Positions 1-8,406 of a stretch of 64,000 nucleotides of DNA are shown here, in pieces. The notes below the pieces were generated by a model. It was not told the origin of the DNA. It saw nothing but the letters and a program-made list of their open reading frames with translations, and did no database searches. Made by a program: the position numbers and the translations under genes. The stretch is from Runella sp. SP2 (GTDB lineage: Bacteria; Bacteroidota; Bacteroidia; Cytophagales; Spirosomataceae): positions 4,030,001 through 4,094,000 of the forward strand of contig NZ_CP031030.1 of NCBI RefSeq assembly GCF_003711225.1, given 5' to 3'. Position 1 is the first letter of the stretch. Each line of letters begins with the position of its first letter.

Positions 1-13
1 GAAGATAAAGGCC

Positions 14-37
14 ATAAAAAAAGCGGCCTAAGCCGCT
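14..37 (-). terminator. Hairpin with U-run, minus direction
   Basis: The arms AGCGGC (22-27) and GCCGCT (32-37) are followed on the minus strand by a run of seven T. This is a plausible intrinsic terminator, but no minus-strand gene is visible just to its right. It may belong to a short unannotated transcript or act bidirectionally for a gene left of the window. Confidence 0.4.
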
Positions 38-196
38 CTCTATATCATCGTAGGTTTTTTGTGAGAAAAGTCAACATTTGTAATGTGATTGCAAATATCT
101 GTAAATCCTAAACGAAATTATTATTCGTTTTTTGCCTTAATTTGTGCTTAATTATCATTTTGATACAAAGTGAGCGACAACCCGCGACAATCAAGC

Positions 197-1045
197 ATGA
201 AAACCGAGTACGAAAATATCACTCCCGACCGAGGCAGTTCGTTCAAAGTACTGCATTGGCGCTCGCACGAAGACCGTTTTTTTTGGCACCAGCACCCCGA
301 ATACGAGATTGTTTATATCCATAAAGGCTCTGGGAAACGGCACATTGGACAACACCTTTCGCATTTTGAAGAAGGAGAATTGATGTTTATTGGCCCCAAT
401 GTTCCGCACCTTAATTTTGGATACGGTGCAAACTACGAACACGAAGAAATTGTGGTGCAGCTGCGCGATACCTTTCTTGGTGAATCATTTCTTCAAAGTC
501 CTGAATTACAGGACATCAATCGCCTTTTTGAATTATCTAAAAAGGGGCTAAACTTTTATGGTGAAACCCGACAAGAAGTCGCTAATCTTATGCTTACACT
601 CCCCCAGCTCAGTCACTTTGAGCGCCTGATTCAACTGTTGATTATTTTGCAAAAACTTGCTACCTCTAAAGAATATAATCTACTAAAAATCAACGGCATT
701 AGCTACGAGCACAGCCACCGCGAAGAAGCACGTATTCGGCAGATTTATGGGTACGTTGAGCAACATTATCAACGTGAAATAGATGTTCAAACTGTGGCTG
801 ATTTGGCCAACCTAACAGTCCCGTCGTTTTGCAGGTATTTCAAAAAAATCACCCAAATGACCTTTACCGATTTTGTCAACGAATACCGCATCAAACAAGC
901 AAGCAAACTGCTCGTTCAAAACCAGTCTGTGACAGATGCGTGTTACAGCAGCGGATTCAATAACCTTTCTCATTTTACCAAAACATTCAAGGCTGTGACG
1001 GGCAAAACACCCCGCGAATACAAGAAAGCCAACGATTTGCTCTAA
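197..1045 (+). CDS. AraC-family transcriptional regulator with cupin sensor domain
   Basis: Predicted cytoplasmic one-component regulator of about 282 aa. The N-terminal half looks like an AraC-type cupin ligand pocket (HQHPEYEIVYI and the GELMFIGPNVPH strand). The last 100 residues carry the two helix-turn-helix motifs of the family (VADLANLTVPSFCRYFKK and the conserved ACYSSGFNNLSHFTKTFK, ending TGKTPREYKK). An upstream in-frame ATG at 170 is possible. The ATG at 197 was chosen because MKTEYENI starts the conserved fold. The gene stands alone, so its target cannot be inferred; many relatives control sugar or surface-metabolism genes. A strong hairpin overlaps its stop codon. Confidence 0.88.
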   Translation: MKTEYENITPDRGSSFKVLHWRSHEDRFFWHQHPEYEIVYIHKGSGKRHIGQHLSHFEEGELMFIGPNVPHLNFGYGANYEHEEIVVQLRDTFLGESFLQSPELQDINRLFELSKKGLNFYGETRQEVANLMLTLPQLSHFERLIQLLIILQKLATSKEYNLLKINGISYEHSHREEARIRQIYGYVEQHYQREIDVQTVADLANLTVPSFCRYFKKITQMTFTDFVNEYRIKQASKLLVQNQSVTDACYSSGFNNLSHFTKTFKAVTGKTPREYKKANDLL

Positions 1046-1060
1046 ATCGCTGGCTTTCTT
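1022..1060. terminator. Long hairpin overlapping the AraC stop codon
   Basis: Arms 1022-1038 and 1044-1060 pair over 17 bases with one mismatch and a 5-nt loop. The hairpin contains the last codons of the AraC gene. No strong T-run follows, so it is a likely bidirectional terminator or mRNA 3'-end stabiliser. Confidence 0.6.
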
Positions 1061-1067
1061 GATTTTG

Positions 1068-1120
1068 GTCGGGTTGTGAGCAACCCTTTTCACGGTTTTC
1101 GTCGGGTTGTGAGCAACCCT
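1068..1120. repeat. Two identical short palindromes in tandem
   Basis: A 20-base unit containing GGGTTGTGAGCAACCC occurs twice exactly (1068-1087 and 1101-1120). Each copy is a perfect hairpin with a GGGTTG/CAACCC stem and a TGAG loop. A partial third unit (AGCAACCTCTTCACG) follows at 1132-1147. It resembles a REP-like intergenic palindrome array. Confidence 0.7.
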
Positions 1121-1147
1121 CTTCACGATTTAGCAACCTCTTCACGG

Positions 1148-1792
1148 TTATTGTTTTGCGGGGATTTTGGCTTTGGCGTCCTCAAACACCTTTTTCTTCG
1201 TTTCTAGGTCTGTTTGTGACGTTGCTACATCTTTCTGATTGATTTCTAAATCTTTCTTGAGATTAGCGAGCTCTTTTTCAGTTTTTTCAATGTCTTTTTT
1301 GAGTGATTCACCTTTGCGAGTTAGTTTAGAAAACGATTTTTCGGACTCTTTCATGGCTTCTTCTGCCACGCGAGCATCATCATACAAAATGGCATCTTCG
1401 GCAAATTTCTTCAAAAATGACTCAGCTTCTGCGTAGCCTTTGGTGCCTTGTGTCACGTACGAACCATTTCCCAAATCCAAGTAAATAAATACTTGTGAAA
1501 GCCCTTTCTTAGACGAAACTTGGCTCGACAAATTAATGGGCGACGACGAAACACTGCTGATATTAGCCGACGGTGCCCGATACACGCCTCCGCGAGAGCT
1601 ACTGACTTTGCCGTATTGCTTCAAATACGACTCCCAGTACTGACCCAAGTATTTTTCTTCAATTTTGGTTGTGACATACAGCCCTTCAAAAGTGGACTTG
1701 TCAATGTCTTGTTTACCTGGCAATACTGTCTGTGCTTGTGTTGAGTAATTAGCCAACCAGGCCAAAATAGCTACTATTAGTACTTTTTTCAT
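1148..1792 (-). CDS. Secreted protein with C-terminal coiled coil, unknown function
   Basis: A protein of about 214 aa starting at MKKVLIVAILAWL; an in-frame ATG 16 codons upstream lacks signal-peptide character. The N-terminus is a clear signal peptide ending near TQAQ, so export is predicted. The middle (about residues 30-130) contains a short Ser/Val-rich stretch and IYLDLGNGSYVTQGTKGYAEAE. The last 75 residues (KSFSKLTRKGESL onward) are Lys/Glu-rich heptads likely to form a coiled coil. No enzyme motif or known family is recognised. It converges on the AraC gene and is divergent from the desaturase gene. Confidence 0.7.
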   Translation of the reverse strand: MKKVLIVAILAWLANYSTQAQTVLPGKQDIDKSTFEGLYVTTKIEEKYLGQYWESYLKQYGKVSSSRGGVYRAPSANISSVSSSPINLSSQVSSKKGLSQVFIYLDLGNGSYVTQGTKGYAEAESFLKKFAEDAILYDDARVAEEAMKESEKSFSKLTRKGESLKKDIEKTEKELANLKKDLEINQKDVATSQTDLETKKKVFEDAKAKIPAKQ

Positions 1793-1961
1793 TGTTTTCG
1801 TATGTTTCTGTTGTGACGCAAAGTACAGGCTTTTTGTCACGATTTCATACGATTAAAATCATTTTCTATACTGAGTGTCGAGCTATTTTTATCGAACGTT
1901 AGAAGTTACGGCCGTAAGTATCTACCTTTACTTCAAAATTAAATTCTCTAAACCTCCATTA

Positions 1962-3083
1962 ATGATTGTGAATCCTGCTAAAAAAATTCGTTTCGTTAAC
2001 AAAGACAAAAACCAATTTTTCTCTACCCTCAAAAAAAGAGTTGACGCGTATTTCAAAGATCAAAATCTTTCTAAATATTCCAACACGACGCTGATTGTCA
2101 AAACAGTAGTACTTACGGCGATTTATGTCGTTCCATTTTGTTTGTTTTTACTCCTCCAGCCTCCGTTTGCGGTAAGTATGATGCTTTGGGCATTGATGGG
2201 GATTGGGCTTGCTGGGATTGGCATGAGTGTCATGCACGATGCCTGCCACGGTGCTTACTCAAAAAATGAAACGGTAAACGAATGGATGGGAGCTATTTAT
2301 CTGACCATGCTAGGTGGCTCGCCTTTCAATTGGAAGTTGCAGCACAACGTCCTACACCACATGTACACCAATGTGATTCACTTTGATGAAGACGTTAAAG
2401 ACAAACTTGTCCTCAAGTTTTCGCCACACACACCCATCAAGCCTTTCCACAAGTTTCAGTGGCTATACGCTTTTCTTTTTTACGGAATCTTGACCCTATA
2501 CTGGGTAACCGCCAAAGATTTTGTTAACTTTTTTACCTATACCACCAACGGCGTCAATACCAATACCCGTACTCAAAACATCGTCATTTTAAGTAAAATT
2601 ATTTTGTCTAAAATCGGTTATTTCGCCGTTTTTCTTGGGATTCCCTTGTTCGTATTTGAAGTACCAACCCAAACTTTAATCGCGGGTTTTCTACTTATGC
2701 ACTTTATTGGCGGGATTATTTTGACGACGATTTTCCAACTAGCCCATTCAGTAGAAGGAACTACACACCCACAACCCAACTCGAAAGGAGAAATTGAAAA
2801 TGATTGGGCAATTCACCAGATGAATACAACGGTCAATTTTTCACGCGATAATAAGTTGCTCTCGTGGTACGTAGGTGGGCTTAATTTTCAGGTAGAGCAC
2901 CATCTTTTCCCAAAAATTTCGCACGTACATTACCCTGCCATTTCGCACATTGTCAAAGAAACTGCCGAAGAGTTTGGTATTCCTTACCTTGAAAATCCTA
3001 CGTTTGCCGTAGCATTACGCTCTCATATCACAACCTTACATCAACTCGGGCATTTACCTGATCTCAACGAAGCATTTGGATAA
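1962..3083 (+). CDS. Membrane fatty-acid (acyl-CoA/acyl-lipid) desaturase
   Basis: A 373-aa integral membrane di-iron desaturase predicted to insert a cis double bond into fatty acyl chains. The three histidine boxes are visible: HDACH (about residue 92), HNVLHH (about 128) and QVEHH (about 310). The Q in the third box is typical of front-end/acyl-CoA desaturases (linoleoyl-CoA desaturase-like). Hydrophobic helices lie at about 43-90 and 205-255. No fused cytochrome b5 domain is present. The ATG at 1962 was preferred over an upstream start because MIVNPAKKIRF matches the usual short cytosolic N-terminus. It is likely monocistronic, with a terminator hairpin after the stop. Confidence 0.9.
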   Translation: MIVNPAKKIRFVNKDKNQFFSTLKKRVDAYFKDQNLSKYSNTTLIVKTVVLTAIYVVPFCLFLLLQPPFAVSMMLWALMGIGLAGIGMSVMHDACHGAYSKNETVNEWMGAIYLTMLGGSPFNWKLQHNVLHHMYTNVIHFDEDVKDKLVLKFSPHTPIKPFHKFQWLYAFLFYGILTLYWVTAKDFVNFFTYTTNGVNTNTRTQNIVILSKIILSKIGYFAVFLGIPLFVFEVPTQTLIAGFLLMHFIGGIILTTIFQLAHSVEGTTHPQPNSKGEIENDWAIHQMNTTVNFSRDNKLLSWYVGGLNFQVEHHLFPKISHVHYPAISHIVKETAEEFGIPYLENPTFAVALRSHITTLHQLGHLPDLNEAFG

Positions 3084-3091
3084 CAACTTTT

Positions 3092-3132
3092 TGCCACGTC
3101 GAACCTGAATTAGGAATTTGACGTGGCATTTT
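3092..3132 (+). terminator. Terminator between convergent desaturase and response regulator genes
   Basis: TGCCACGTC (3092-3100) pairs with GACGTGGCA (3120-3128), followed by TTTTCATT. It sits in the short gap between convergent genes. Confidence 0.65.
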
Positions 3133-3134
3133 CA

Positions 3135-3785
3135 TTACAATAAGTCGTTTTTGAAGGCATAAGCCACCAAGCCCGCGGTGTTTTTAGTTCCCGTTTTTTC
3201 AAGAAGCCGCAAGCGGTGCCCCTCCACTGTACGAGGGCTTACAAAGAGTTTTTCGCTAATTTCTAGCGTAGAAAGCCCCTCACATAGCAGCTGTAACACT
3301 TCCATTTCACGGGGCGAAATTTGAATTTTGCTATTGAACAACGGGGCTGGCGGATTGGCACGGGTAATTACTTTGCGGTGCAGCGCTTTTGACACAAAAT
3401 CACTGTAATAAAAACCATCCGCCATGACGCGCCGTATGGCATTTTCTACTTCCCCTGGCTCCGAGTCTTTCAACAAATACCCATTGACTCCTTTTTCCAA
3501 CAAATGAATAATAAAGCGATCTTCCTCGTGCATCGACACAATGATTACCCGTAAATTAGGAAAATGTTGTTGAATTTGCTCCGTCGCTTCTACCCCGTCC
3601 ATGATGGGCATTTGTAAATCCAACAACGCAATATCAGGGGTTACCTTTTCTAAGAGTTCCAACAATTCTTTTCCGTTTGCCGCCTCGCCAATCAACTCAA
3701 AATCAGGAATTTGATTCAACATTGCAGTCATTCCCTTACGAAAAAGGTTGTGATCATCGGCAATCACGAGTTTTATCTTATTCAT
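3135..3785 (-). CDS. NarL/FixJ-family response regulator
   Basis: A 216-aa two-component output protein. The N-terminal receiver domain has the acidic pair (ADD at 9-11), phosphoacceptor Asp56 in LLDLQMP, a conserved Ser (IVSM) and Lys (LLKD). The C-terminal LuxR-type HTH runs from ISPREMEVLQLLCEGLS to SPRTVEGHRLRLLEK. It therefore acts as a phosphorylation-controlled DNA-binding regulator. It lies 22 bp downstream of the histidine kinase gene, its evident partner. Targets are not deducible. Confidence 0.93.
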   Translation of the reverse strand: MNKIKLVIADDHNLFRKGMTAMLNQIPDFELIGEAANGKELLELLEKVTPDIALLDLQMPIMDGVEATEQIQQHFPNLRVIIVSMHEEDRFIIHLLEKGVNGYLLKDSEPGEVENAIRRVMADGFYYSDFVSKALHRKVITRANPPAPLFNSKIQISPREMEVLQLLCEGLSTLEISEKLFVSPRTVEGHRLRLLEKTGTKNTAGLVAYAFKNDLL

Positions 3786-3807
3786 CTGTCCGTGCTGTAA
3801 ATGTATG

Positions 3808-4638
3808 TTACTTTGCTGTTATCTTTTCAGGAGAAAGCGGCGAGTTCAAGGGCGTAAACTTAGGTAACCTCACCACCACTCGACATCCTTTATTCAGACC
3901 TGTTTCATAGTCAACTTTTCCGTTGATTACCCGCAACCGCCCCTCAATGCTGTCGAGTCCTAAGCCAGGTGACGGGCGCAAACGCACATCACTGAGGTCA
4001 AACCCAAGTCCATCGTCTTCCACAACAATGCAAAATTGCCGCGGAGGAAGTTCAATCTGTATGTGAACGTTTCGCCCACTCGAATGCTTGAGGGCGTTGT
4101 TTATCAGTTCTTGTACTACCCTATAAAGCATCAACTCAGTACGAGACTCTAAGCGAAATTCTTCATCGCCAAGGCAATCAAACGTTACTTTCAAGGCATG
4201 ATGGGAATTACTTCTAGCCGCAAACTCCTGAATGGCAGCCGCTAATCCAAATCGTTCTAGAGTAGTGGGGACTAACTCGCGGCTGATACGACGAACGTGG
4301 CTAATGGTCTCGTCGAGGGCTTCGCGTACTTGTTGGGCGAGGCGCTCGGCTTGTTCTTTTGAGCCCAACTGGCTGTACAACGCATTGAATGTTAGCTTTG
4401 TAACTGACAAAAGCGCCCCAATGTCATCGTGCAAATCTTGGGCGATGCGCCGCCGTTCGGCTTCCGTAGAGGCCATAGAAACCTCTAGGAGTTTCCGTTG
4501 AAACTCCGCCTCCATATCTTTGACACGTATTCGCTGTTCAATCTGTTTGCGTTGGTAATACATCACAAACACGACAATGAACATTGCCATGATGAGCATG
4601 ATACTTGTCCCGATAACAATGGCATAAGACGGCTCCAT
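3808..4638 (-). CDS. Sensor histidine kinase (HisKA_3/NarX-DesK type)
   Basis: A 276-aa kinase with one N-terminal membrane helix (about residues 7-27), a short coiled linker, the HisKA_3 phosphoacceptor His70 in RRRIAQDLHDDIG, and an HATPase_c domain (N-box QELINNALKHSSG, G-box DDGLGFDL and GLGLDSIEGRL). There is no extracellular sensor domain, so the signal is probably perceived through the membrane segment or a partner. The 7-helix protein encoded just upstream in the same direction is the obvious candidate. It phosphorylates the adjacent NarL-type regulator by family precedent. Confidence 0.92.
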   Translation of the reverse strand: MEPSYAIVIGTSIMLIMAMFIVVFVMYYQRKQIEQRIRVKDMEAEFQRKLLEVSMASTEAERRRIAQDLHDDIGALLSVTKLTFNALYSQLGSKEQAERLAQQVREALDETISHVRRISRELVPTTLERFGLAAAIQEFAARSNSHHALKVTFDCLGDEEFRLESRTELMLYRVVQELINNALKHSSGRNVHIQIELPPRQFCIVVEDDGLGFDLSDVRLRPSPGLGLDSIEGRLRVINGKVDYETGLNKGCRVVVRLPKFTPLNSPLSPEKITAK

Positions 4639-4751
4639 AGTGAAGGGTCAAAAACGACTGGCGTTATATACAGTCAAAAATACGGAGAAAAACGAGGGAA
4701 GCTATATTTTTTTAGTAAACGGCATATATTTCTCTTTAATATAGCCCAAGC

Positions 4752-5414
4752 CTAACTAGGGCGCGGTTTCATATACCAAACTGAAAACGTCAAGAAGATA
4801 TTTAACACAACTGATAACAAGGCGTCCACGATCCAATATTGGTCTCTGGATGCCAAATTATTAAAAGTGTTATTTATAAAAATGTATGAAAATATTGTTC
4901 CTGAATAATAAAACAACGCCCCCGAACTAAACCAAAACAAAGGAGAAGACCCCAGTTTGGGTTCAGTTAAATATTTTAAAAGCTCAAAGTAATAAATAAG
5001 GATTAATAATATGGTAAAACTCCCCGAAGCATGATACGAAAAATTATTAAAACTTACGGTCTTAACGTCCACTAATGACGGTAAATCCAAACAAGCTATA
5101 AATATTGAAACGAATAATAACAATAAAGCAAGTCCTTTAAAGTAGCGGTTCTGAAAGGTTAAATAATACAAAACTGCTATCAGAACGAAACTAATTAAAT
5201 TATACCAATTATAGATATAAATGTTAAAAACGCCTATTTCTGCTAAAATAGACGTTAAAACATTTCTCAATAACGTTAATAGTACAAATCCCAAGATAAG
5301 CTTGTTGGCTTTATCCAAATGTGCGATTGTTGATTTTTTTAATATCAACAAAGCAAAAACTACTGGAATTAGCACACTAAAATCTGCTACATAAGAAATA
5401 AATCGATGAATCAT
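4752..5414 (-). CDS. Multi-pass (about seven-helix) membrane protein, possible sensor
   Basis: A 220-aa protein with about seven hydrophobic segments separated by short loops (for example VLIPVVFALLILKK, LISFVLIAVLYYL, ALLLLFVSIFIAC, FTILLILIYYFELLKYL, ALLSVVLNIFLTFSVWYM). No recognised domain name can be assigned. It is 5 bp downstream of the small Cys-tailed gene and 113 bp upstream of a histidine kinase that lacks its own sensor domain. A sensory or kinase-partner role is therefore inferred from context only. Base composition is more AT-rich than its neighbours. Confidence 0.72.
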   Translation of the reverse strand: MIHRFISYVADFSVLIPVVFALLILKKSTIAHLDKANKLILGFVLLTLLRNVLTSILAEIGVFNIYIYNWYNLISFVLIAVLYYLTFQNRYFKGLALLLLFVSIFIACLDLPSLVDVKTVSFNNFSYHASGSFTILLILIYYFELLKYLTEPKLGSSPLFWFSSGALFYYSGTIFSYIFINNTFNNLASRDQYWIVDALLSVVLNIFLTFSVWYMKPRPS

Positions 5415-5419
5415 CCTTA

Positions 5420-5803
5420 TTATGGATTACAGAAATTGGGACAAGGAACTCCCCCACCAGCTCCACCAGGCTCACCTTCTCCATCTTTTTCGCCAGTGGT
5501 GTCAATTTTAAATTTCATGTCGCGACCAAGGCCGTCATCGCCAATTTGTACAGGTACCAAGAACAAACGCGGCTGTTCGTTGCCTACAACCGAGAAGTCG
5601 ATATCTCCTTCTTTGTTTTCGGGTGCGTGGCCATAATAAATCCGAATTCCATCGCAGCCATCTACCTTGAGCAGCGTCTCTAGTATCTCACGGCTAAAGT
5701 ATTCGGCTTTACGCAAACTTTCTTGACCTTTATGTTTTGCTTCAAAGTTTTTACGACCCAGCGCAATCTCTTTGACAGAGAATATTTTACCAGCTTTTTT
5801 CAT
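5420..5803 (-). CDS. Small protein with Gly-rich, Cys-containing C-terminal tail, unknown
   Basis: A 127-aa protein without a signal peptide. Residues 1-95 look like a folded domain (FSVKEIALGRKNFEAKHKG, IRIYYGHAPENKEGDIDFSVVG, LFLVPVQIGDDGLGRDM). The end is a flexible Gly/Glu tail (GEGEPGGAGGG) followed by VPCPNFCNP with two cysteines. No function is recognised. It is the first gene of the four-gene signalling cluster, separated from the membrane-protein gene by 5 bp, so the two are almost certainly co-transcribed. Confidence 0.68.
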   Translation of the reverse strand: MKKAGKIFSVKEIALGRKNFEAKHKGQESLRKAEYFSREILETLLKVDGCDGIRIYYGHAPENKEGDIDFSVVGNEQPRLFLVPVQIGDDGLGRDMKFKIDTTGEKDGEGEPGGAGGGVPCPNFCNP

Positions 5804-6021
5804 GAAGTTTGTAGGGCATTAGTTGTGAACAAAGTTGCAAGATATACTGTTGACCAAGGAAGTCCAAACCGTTAAATAAATTTTGACAAGTAGAGTTACG
5901 CGACAAAAAAACGCGTATTTCTACGCTAAAATTTATCAGCTCTAGCCGCGACCTTTGTAACGGGTTTGGTTGAATTAGCACTCAAAAGTGCCAACTTTTT
6001 CTCATAGGTTAGGTTAGAAGG

Positions 6022-6053
6022 AAAAAGCCGAAAACACTTGTTTTCGGCTTTTT
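6022..6053 (+). terminator. Intrinsic terminator
   Basis: AAAAAGCCGAAAAC pairs with GTTTTCGGCTTTTT around a 4-nt loop. It is symmetric with A- and T-runs, so it may work in both directions. Confidence 0.7.
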
Positions 6054-6162
6054 TAGGTCTAAAGCGAAAAAAACAGCCGCTATTATTGGCCTTTGGCGGA
6101 GAAAGATGTTTTTTTGTGCAACTTACGGTTCTATCACGCCGTCACGTCTTTTTCCTCGATTC

Positions 6163-6918
6163 ATGAACAAAAAAATTCTCCTCTATTCGTCATTAAGCGC
6201 ATTGCTTTTTGCTTTCTCATCCACCACATTTGCCCAAACCACCGCCCGCCTCGTATCTTACGTAGATGTAGCAGGTGCATGGAACACCTCTGCTTGGTCT
6301 GCCAATGCTCAATATCATCAATACTTAAAAATTGACCGAAAGGGCTTATTTCAAGTCGGTTGGGGCATACGGGGTACTCATTTTCGTGGCAATGACCTTC
6401 CTTTTATCACCGCCTCTGCATCTCAATCTCGTGGAAAAACGGGCTTTAGCGCATTGAGTGCTCCATTACTGCTGCGAAACATTGACACATTGCAAGTATC
6501 GGCAGGCATCACTTCCTTTAATTTTAACTTAGGAATACAGCTTTCTGTTTTTGATAAAATAGACATTGGCGTCAATGCCGACATTCTTGGGCTGGCCCTC
6601 GGAGGTAAAAAATCGGGTTTTTATTCTTCAACAGTAGGGTATAACAAAGTAGATTCGCTCAATTTGCACCAGACTTATCAGCAAGCAAAGCCGACTTCGC
6701 CCAATGTACAACTCCTTGGCGACAATGCCGTTGGCAACCTTACGACCGAAATTTATGCCCGTTTACATATCACCGAACGACTCGGGCTAAAAGCTGGCTA
6801 TGTCTTTAATACCAACGAGTACCGCACGTCCAACAAACAGCTTGTGGCCGATGTACGCCGTTTTCGGTATCGTTCAGATATGTTGTTGGTAGGAATTACG
6901 TTTAAAGTACTTCGGTAA
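6163..6918 (+). CDS. Predicted outer-membrane beta-barrel protein
   Basis: A protein of about 251 aa starting at MNKKILLYSSLSALLF, with a signal peptide cleaved near TFAQ. The mature part alternates aromatic and glycine-rich strands (FQVGWGIRGTHFRG, LGLKAGYVFNTNEYRTS) and ends in a typical barrel strand (MLLVGITFKVLR). This indicates an OMP-type barrel of the Bacteroidota outer membrane. No specific family or ligand is recognised. It stands alone between two terminators. Confidence 0.75.
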   Translation: MNKKILLYSSLSALLFAFSSTTFAQTTARLVSYVDVAGAWNTSAWSANAQYHQYLKIDRKGLFQVGWGIRGTHFRGNDLPFITASASQSRGKTGFSALSAPLLLRNIDTLQVSAGITSFNFNLGIQLSVFDKIDIGVNADILGLALGGKKSGFYSSTVGYNKVDSLNLHQTYQQAKPTSPNVQLLGDNAVGNLTTEIYARLHITERLGLKAGYVFNTNEYRTSNKQLVADVRRFRYRSDMLLVGITFKVLR

Positions 6919-6923
6919 TCTAC

Positions 6924-6957
6924 CTTCCCGAAAGCTTAGAGCTTTCGGGAAGTTTTT
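6924..6957 (+). terminator. Intrinsic terminator after the outer-membrane gene
   Basis: CTTCCCGAAAGC and GCTTTCGGGAAG form a perfect 12-bp stem with a 5-nt loop, followed by TTTTT. Confidence 0.88.
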
Positions 6958-6975
6958 AACTTTCGGGAAGGTATG

Positions 6976-7809
6976 TTAATATGCTTTTAGACTCAAGTCC
7001 AAGCTTTTGATTTGGTGCGTCAAAGCTCCGCACGAAATATAATCAACGCCCGTTTCGGCAACGGCTCGAAGTGTTTCTTCCCTGATTCCACCCGAGGCTT
7101 CGGTCGGGTATTTTCCAGCCACTCGTTGCACAGCCGTGCGAAGGTCGTCGAGGCTAAAGTTGTCGAGCATGATGCGTTGAACCTGTCCAATCTGCAACAC
7201 TTGTTCTAACTCCGCAAGATTGCGCACTTCAATTTCAATCTGTAGCTGTCGCCCCGTACGTTGCAAATACGCATTGGCTTGGTTAATAGCTGCCTCAATA
7301 CCTCCTGCATAATCGACGTGGTTATCTTTGATGAGAATCATGTCGTACAACGCATAGCGATGATTCACAGCTCCCCCAATTTTAACCGCCATTTTTTCAA
7401 ATAGGCGAAAGTTAGGCGTCGTTTTGCGCGTATCAAGTAGTTTAGTTGGCAAGCCGTCCAAAAGGCGTACCAGCGAATGGGTATAAGTAGCAATACCGCT
7501 CATTCGTTGCATCGTATTGAGTACCAGTCGTTCTGCTTTCAAAATCGACTGAGCATCTCCACTGACATGAAGCACAATGTCGCCTTTTTTGATGGCTTGC
7601 CCGTCGTTGATAAACAGTTCTACCTCCAACAACGGGTCAACTTCTTCAAAAATGATTTTGGCAACCTCAACACCTGCCACAATACCGTCTTCTTTGACGA
7701 GCAAACGCGCCCGTCGCTCTGCATCACGGGGGATGGTTGAGAGCGAAGTGTGGTCTCCATCGCCTACGTCTTCGGCAAGGGCCAAACGAATGTAATCACG
7801 TATATCCAT
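6976..7809 (-). CDS. nadC: Nicotinate-nucleotide pyrophosphorylase (quinolinate phosphoribosyltransferase)
   Basis: A 277-aa enzyme of de novo NAD synthesis: quinolinate + PRPP gives nicotinate mononucleotide + CO2 + PPi. Length and sequence fit the family: N-terminal LAEDVGDGDHTS, LNTMQRMSGIAT, the substrate-binding LLDTRKTTPNFR, NHRYALYDMILIKDNH, IEIEVRNLAEL, IMLDNF and the C-terminal EASGGI and DYISCGALTH. It is cytosolic. It is followed on the same strand by GNAT and arfB further upstream, with a 51-bp gap, so it may be in one transcription unit with them. Confidence 0.96.
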   Translation of the reverse strand: MDIRDYIRLALAEDVGDGDHTSLSTIPRDAERRARLLVKEDGIVAGVEVAKIIFEEVDPLLEVELFINDGQAIKKGDIVLHVSGDAQSILKAERLVLNTMQRMSGIATYTHSLVRLLDGLPTKLLDTRKTTPNFRLFEKMAVKIGGAVNHRYALYDMILIKDNHVDYAGGIEAAINQANAYLQRTGRQLQIEIEVRNLAELEQVLQIGQVQRIMLDNFSLDDLRTAVQRVAGKYPTEASGGIREETLRAVAETGVDYISCGALTHQIKSLDLSLKAY

Positions 7810-7860
7810 ACCGCAAATGTGCGGGTTTTCGGGAGAATAAAAAAGCGAAGAAGTGGTTTT

Positions 7861-8406
7861 TCAGTATAGCTCTTTTTGCAACACTACCATGCCTCGAAGC
7901 TCCGAGCGTAATCGGCAAAATACTTCATCGTCAAGGCGTGTTGTTGCTATTTTTACAAAACCCGCTTTTTCATAACTCTGAATCGTTTTTAGGGACGAGT
8001 CCATGGCCATCAACCAGACCTTATTGATTCCCCATTGGCGCGCTTGTTCATCTACCCACGCCATAGCTTTTTGACCTAAACCAAGCCCCGTTGCTTCTTT
8101 GAGGAAATAGATTTTTTCGAGGTACAAAAACGACTCTTTCGGCTGATTTTCAAAGGGTGTTTTGTGTTTTACAAGTTTAAGAAAACCCACGTTTTCGCCG
8201 TTGAGCAGCACTGCAAAATACAATAAATCTGGGTTTTCAAAATCCGCCTTGAGCGCATTGTCTCCGAAGCAGCGCTCCATGTACCATTCTATGCCTTGGG
8301 TGTCATACCACAAGTGGGTATAATGAGGAAAATACGTTCGAGAACCTAAATCTCGGATGGCCTCAAAATCATTAAGTTGCTGAATATCAAAGCTGTTTTC
8401 TATCAT
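7861..8406 (-). CDS. GNAT-family N-acetyltransferase
   Basis: A 181-aa protein with the GNAT fold: a long N-terminal region, the central strand YFAVLLNGENVGFLKLVK, the acetyl-CoA loop (EATGLGLGQKAMAWVDEQAR) and the C-terminal SIQSYEKAGF-like block (TIQSYEKAGFVKIAT). The acceptor substrate cannot be predicted. Its start codon directly abuts the arfB stop (8407), which indicates translational coupling. Confidence 0.85.
   Translation of the reverse strand: MIENSFDIQQLNDFEAIRDLGSRTYFPHYTHLWYDTQGIEWYMERCFGDNALKADFENPDLLYFAVLLNGENVGFLKLVKHKTPFENQPKESFLYLEKIYFLKEATGLGLGQKAMAWVDEQARQWGINKVWLMAMDSSLKTIQSYEKAGFVKIATTRLDDEVFCRLRSELRGMVVLQKELY

Noticed and set aside
5787..5981. A 64-codon minus-strand frame upstream of the Cys-tailed gene
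   Set aside because: It overlaps the start of the better supported 127-aa gene, has no signal or domain, and its composition looks non-coding.
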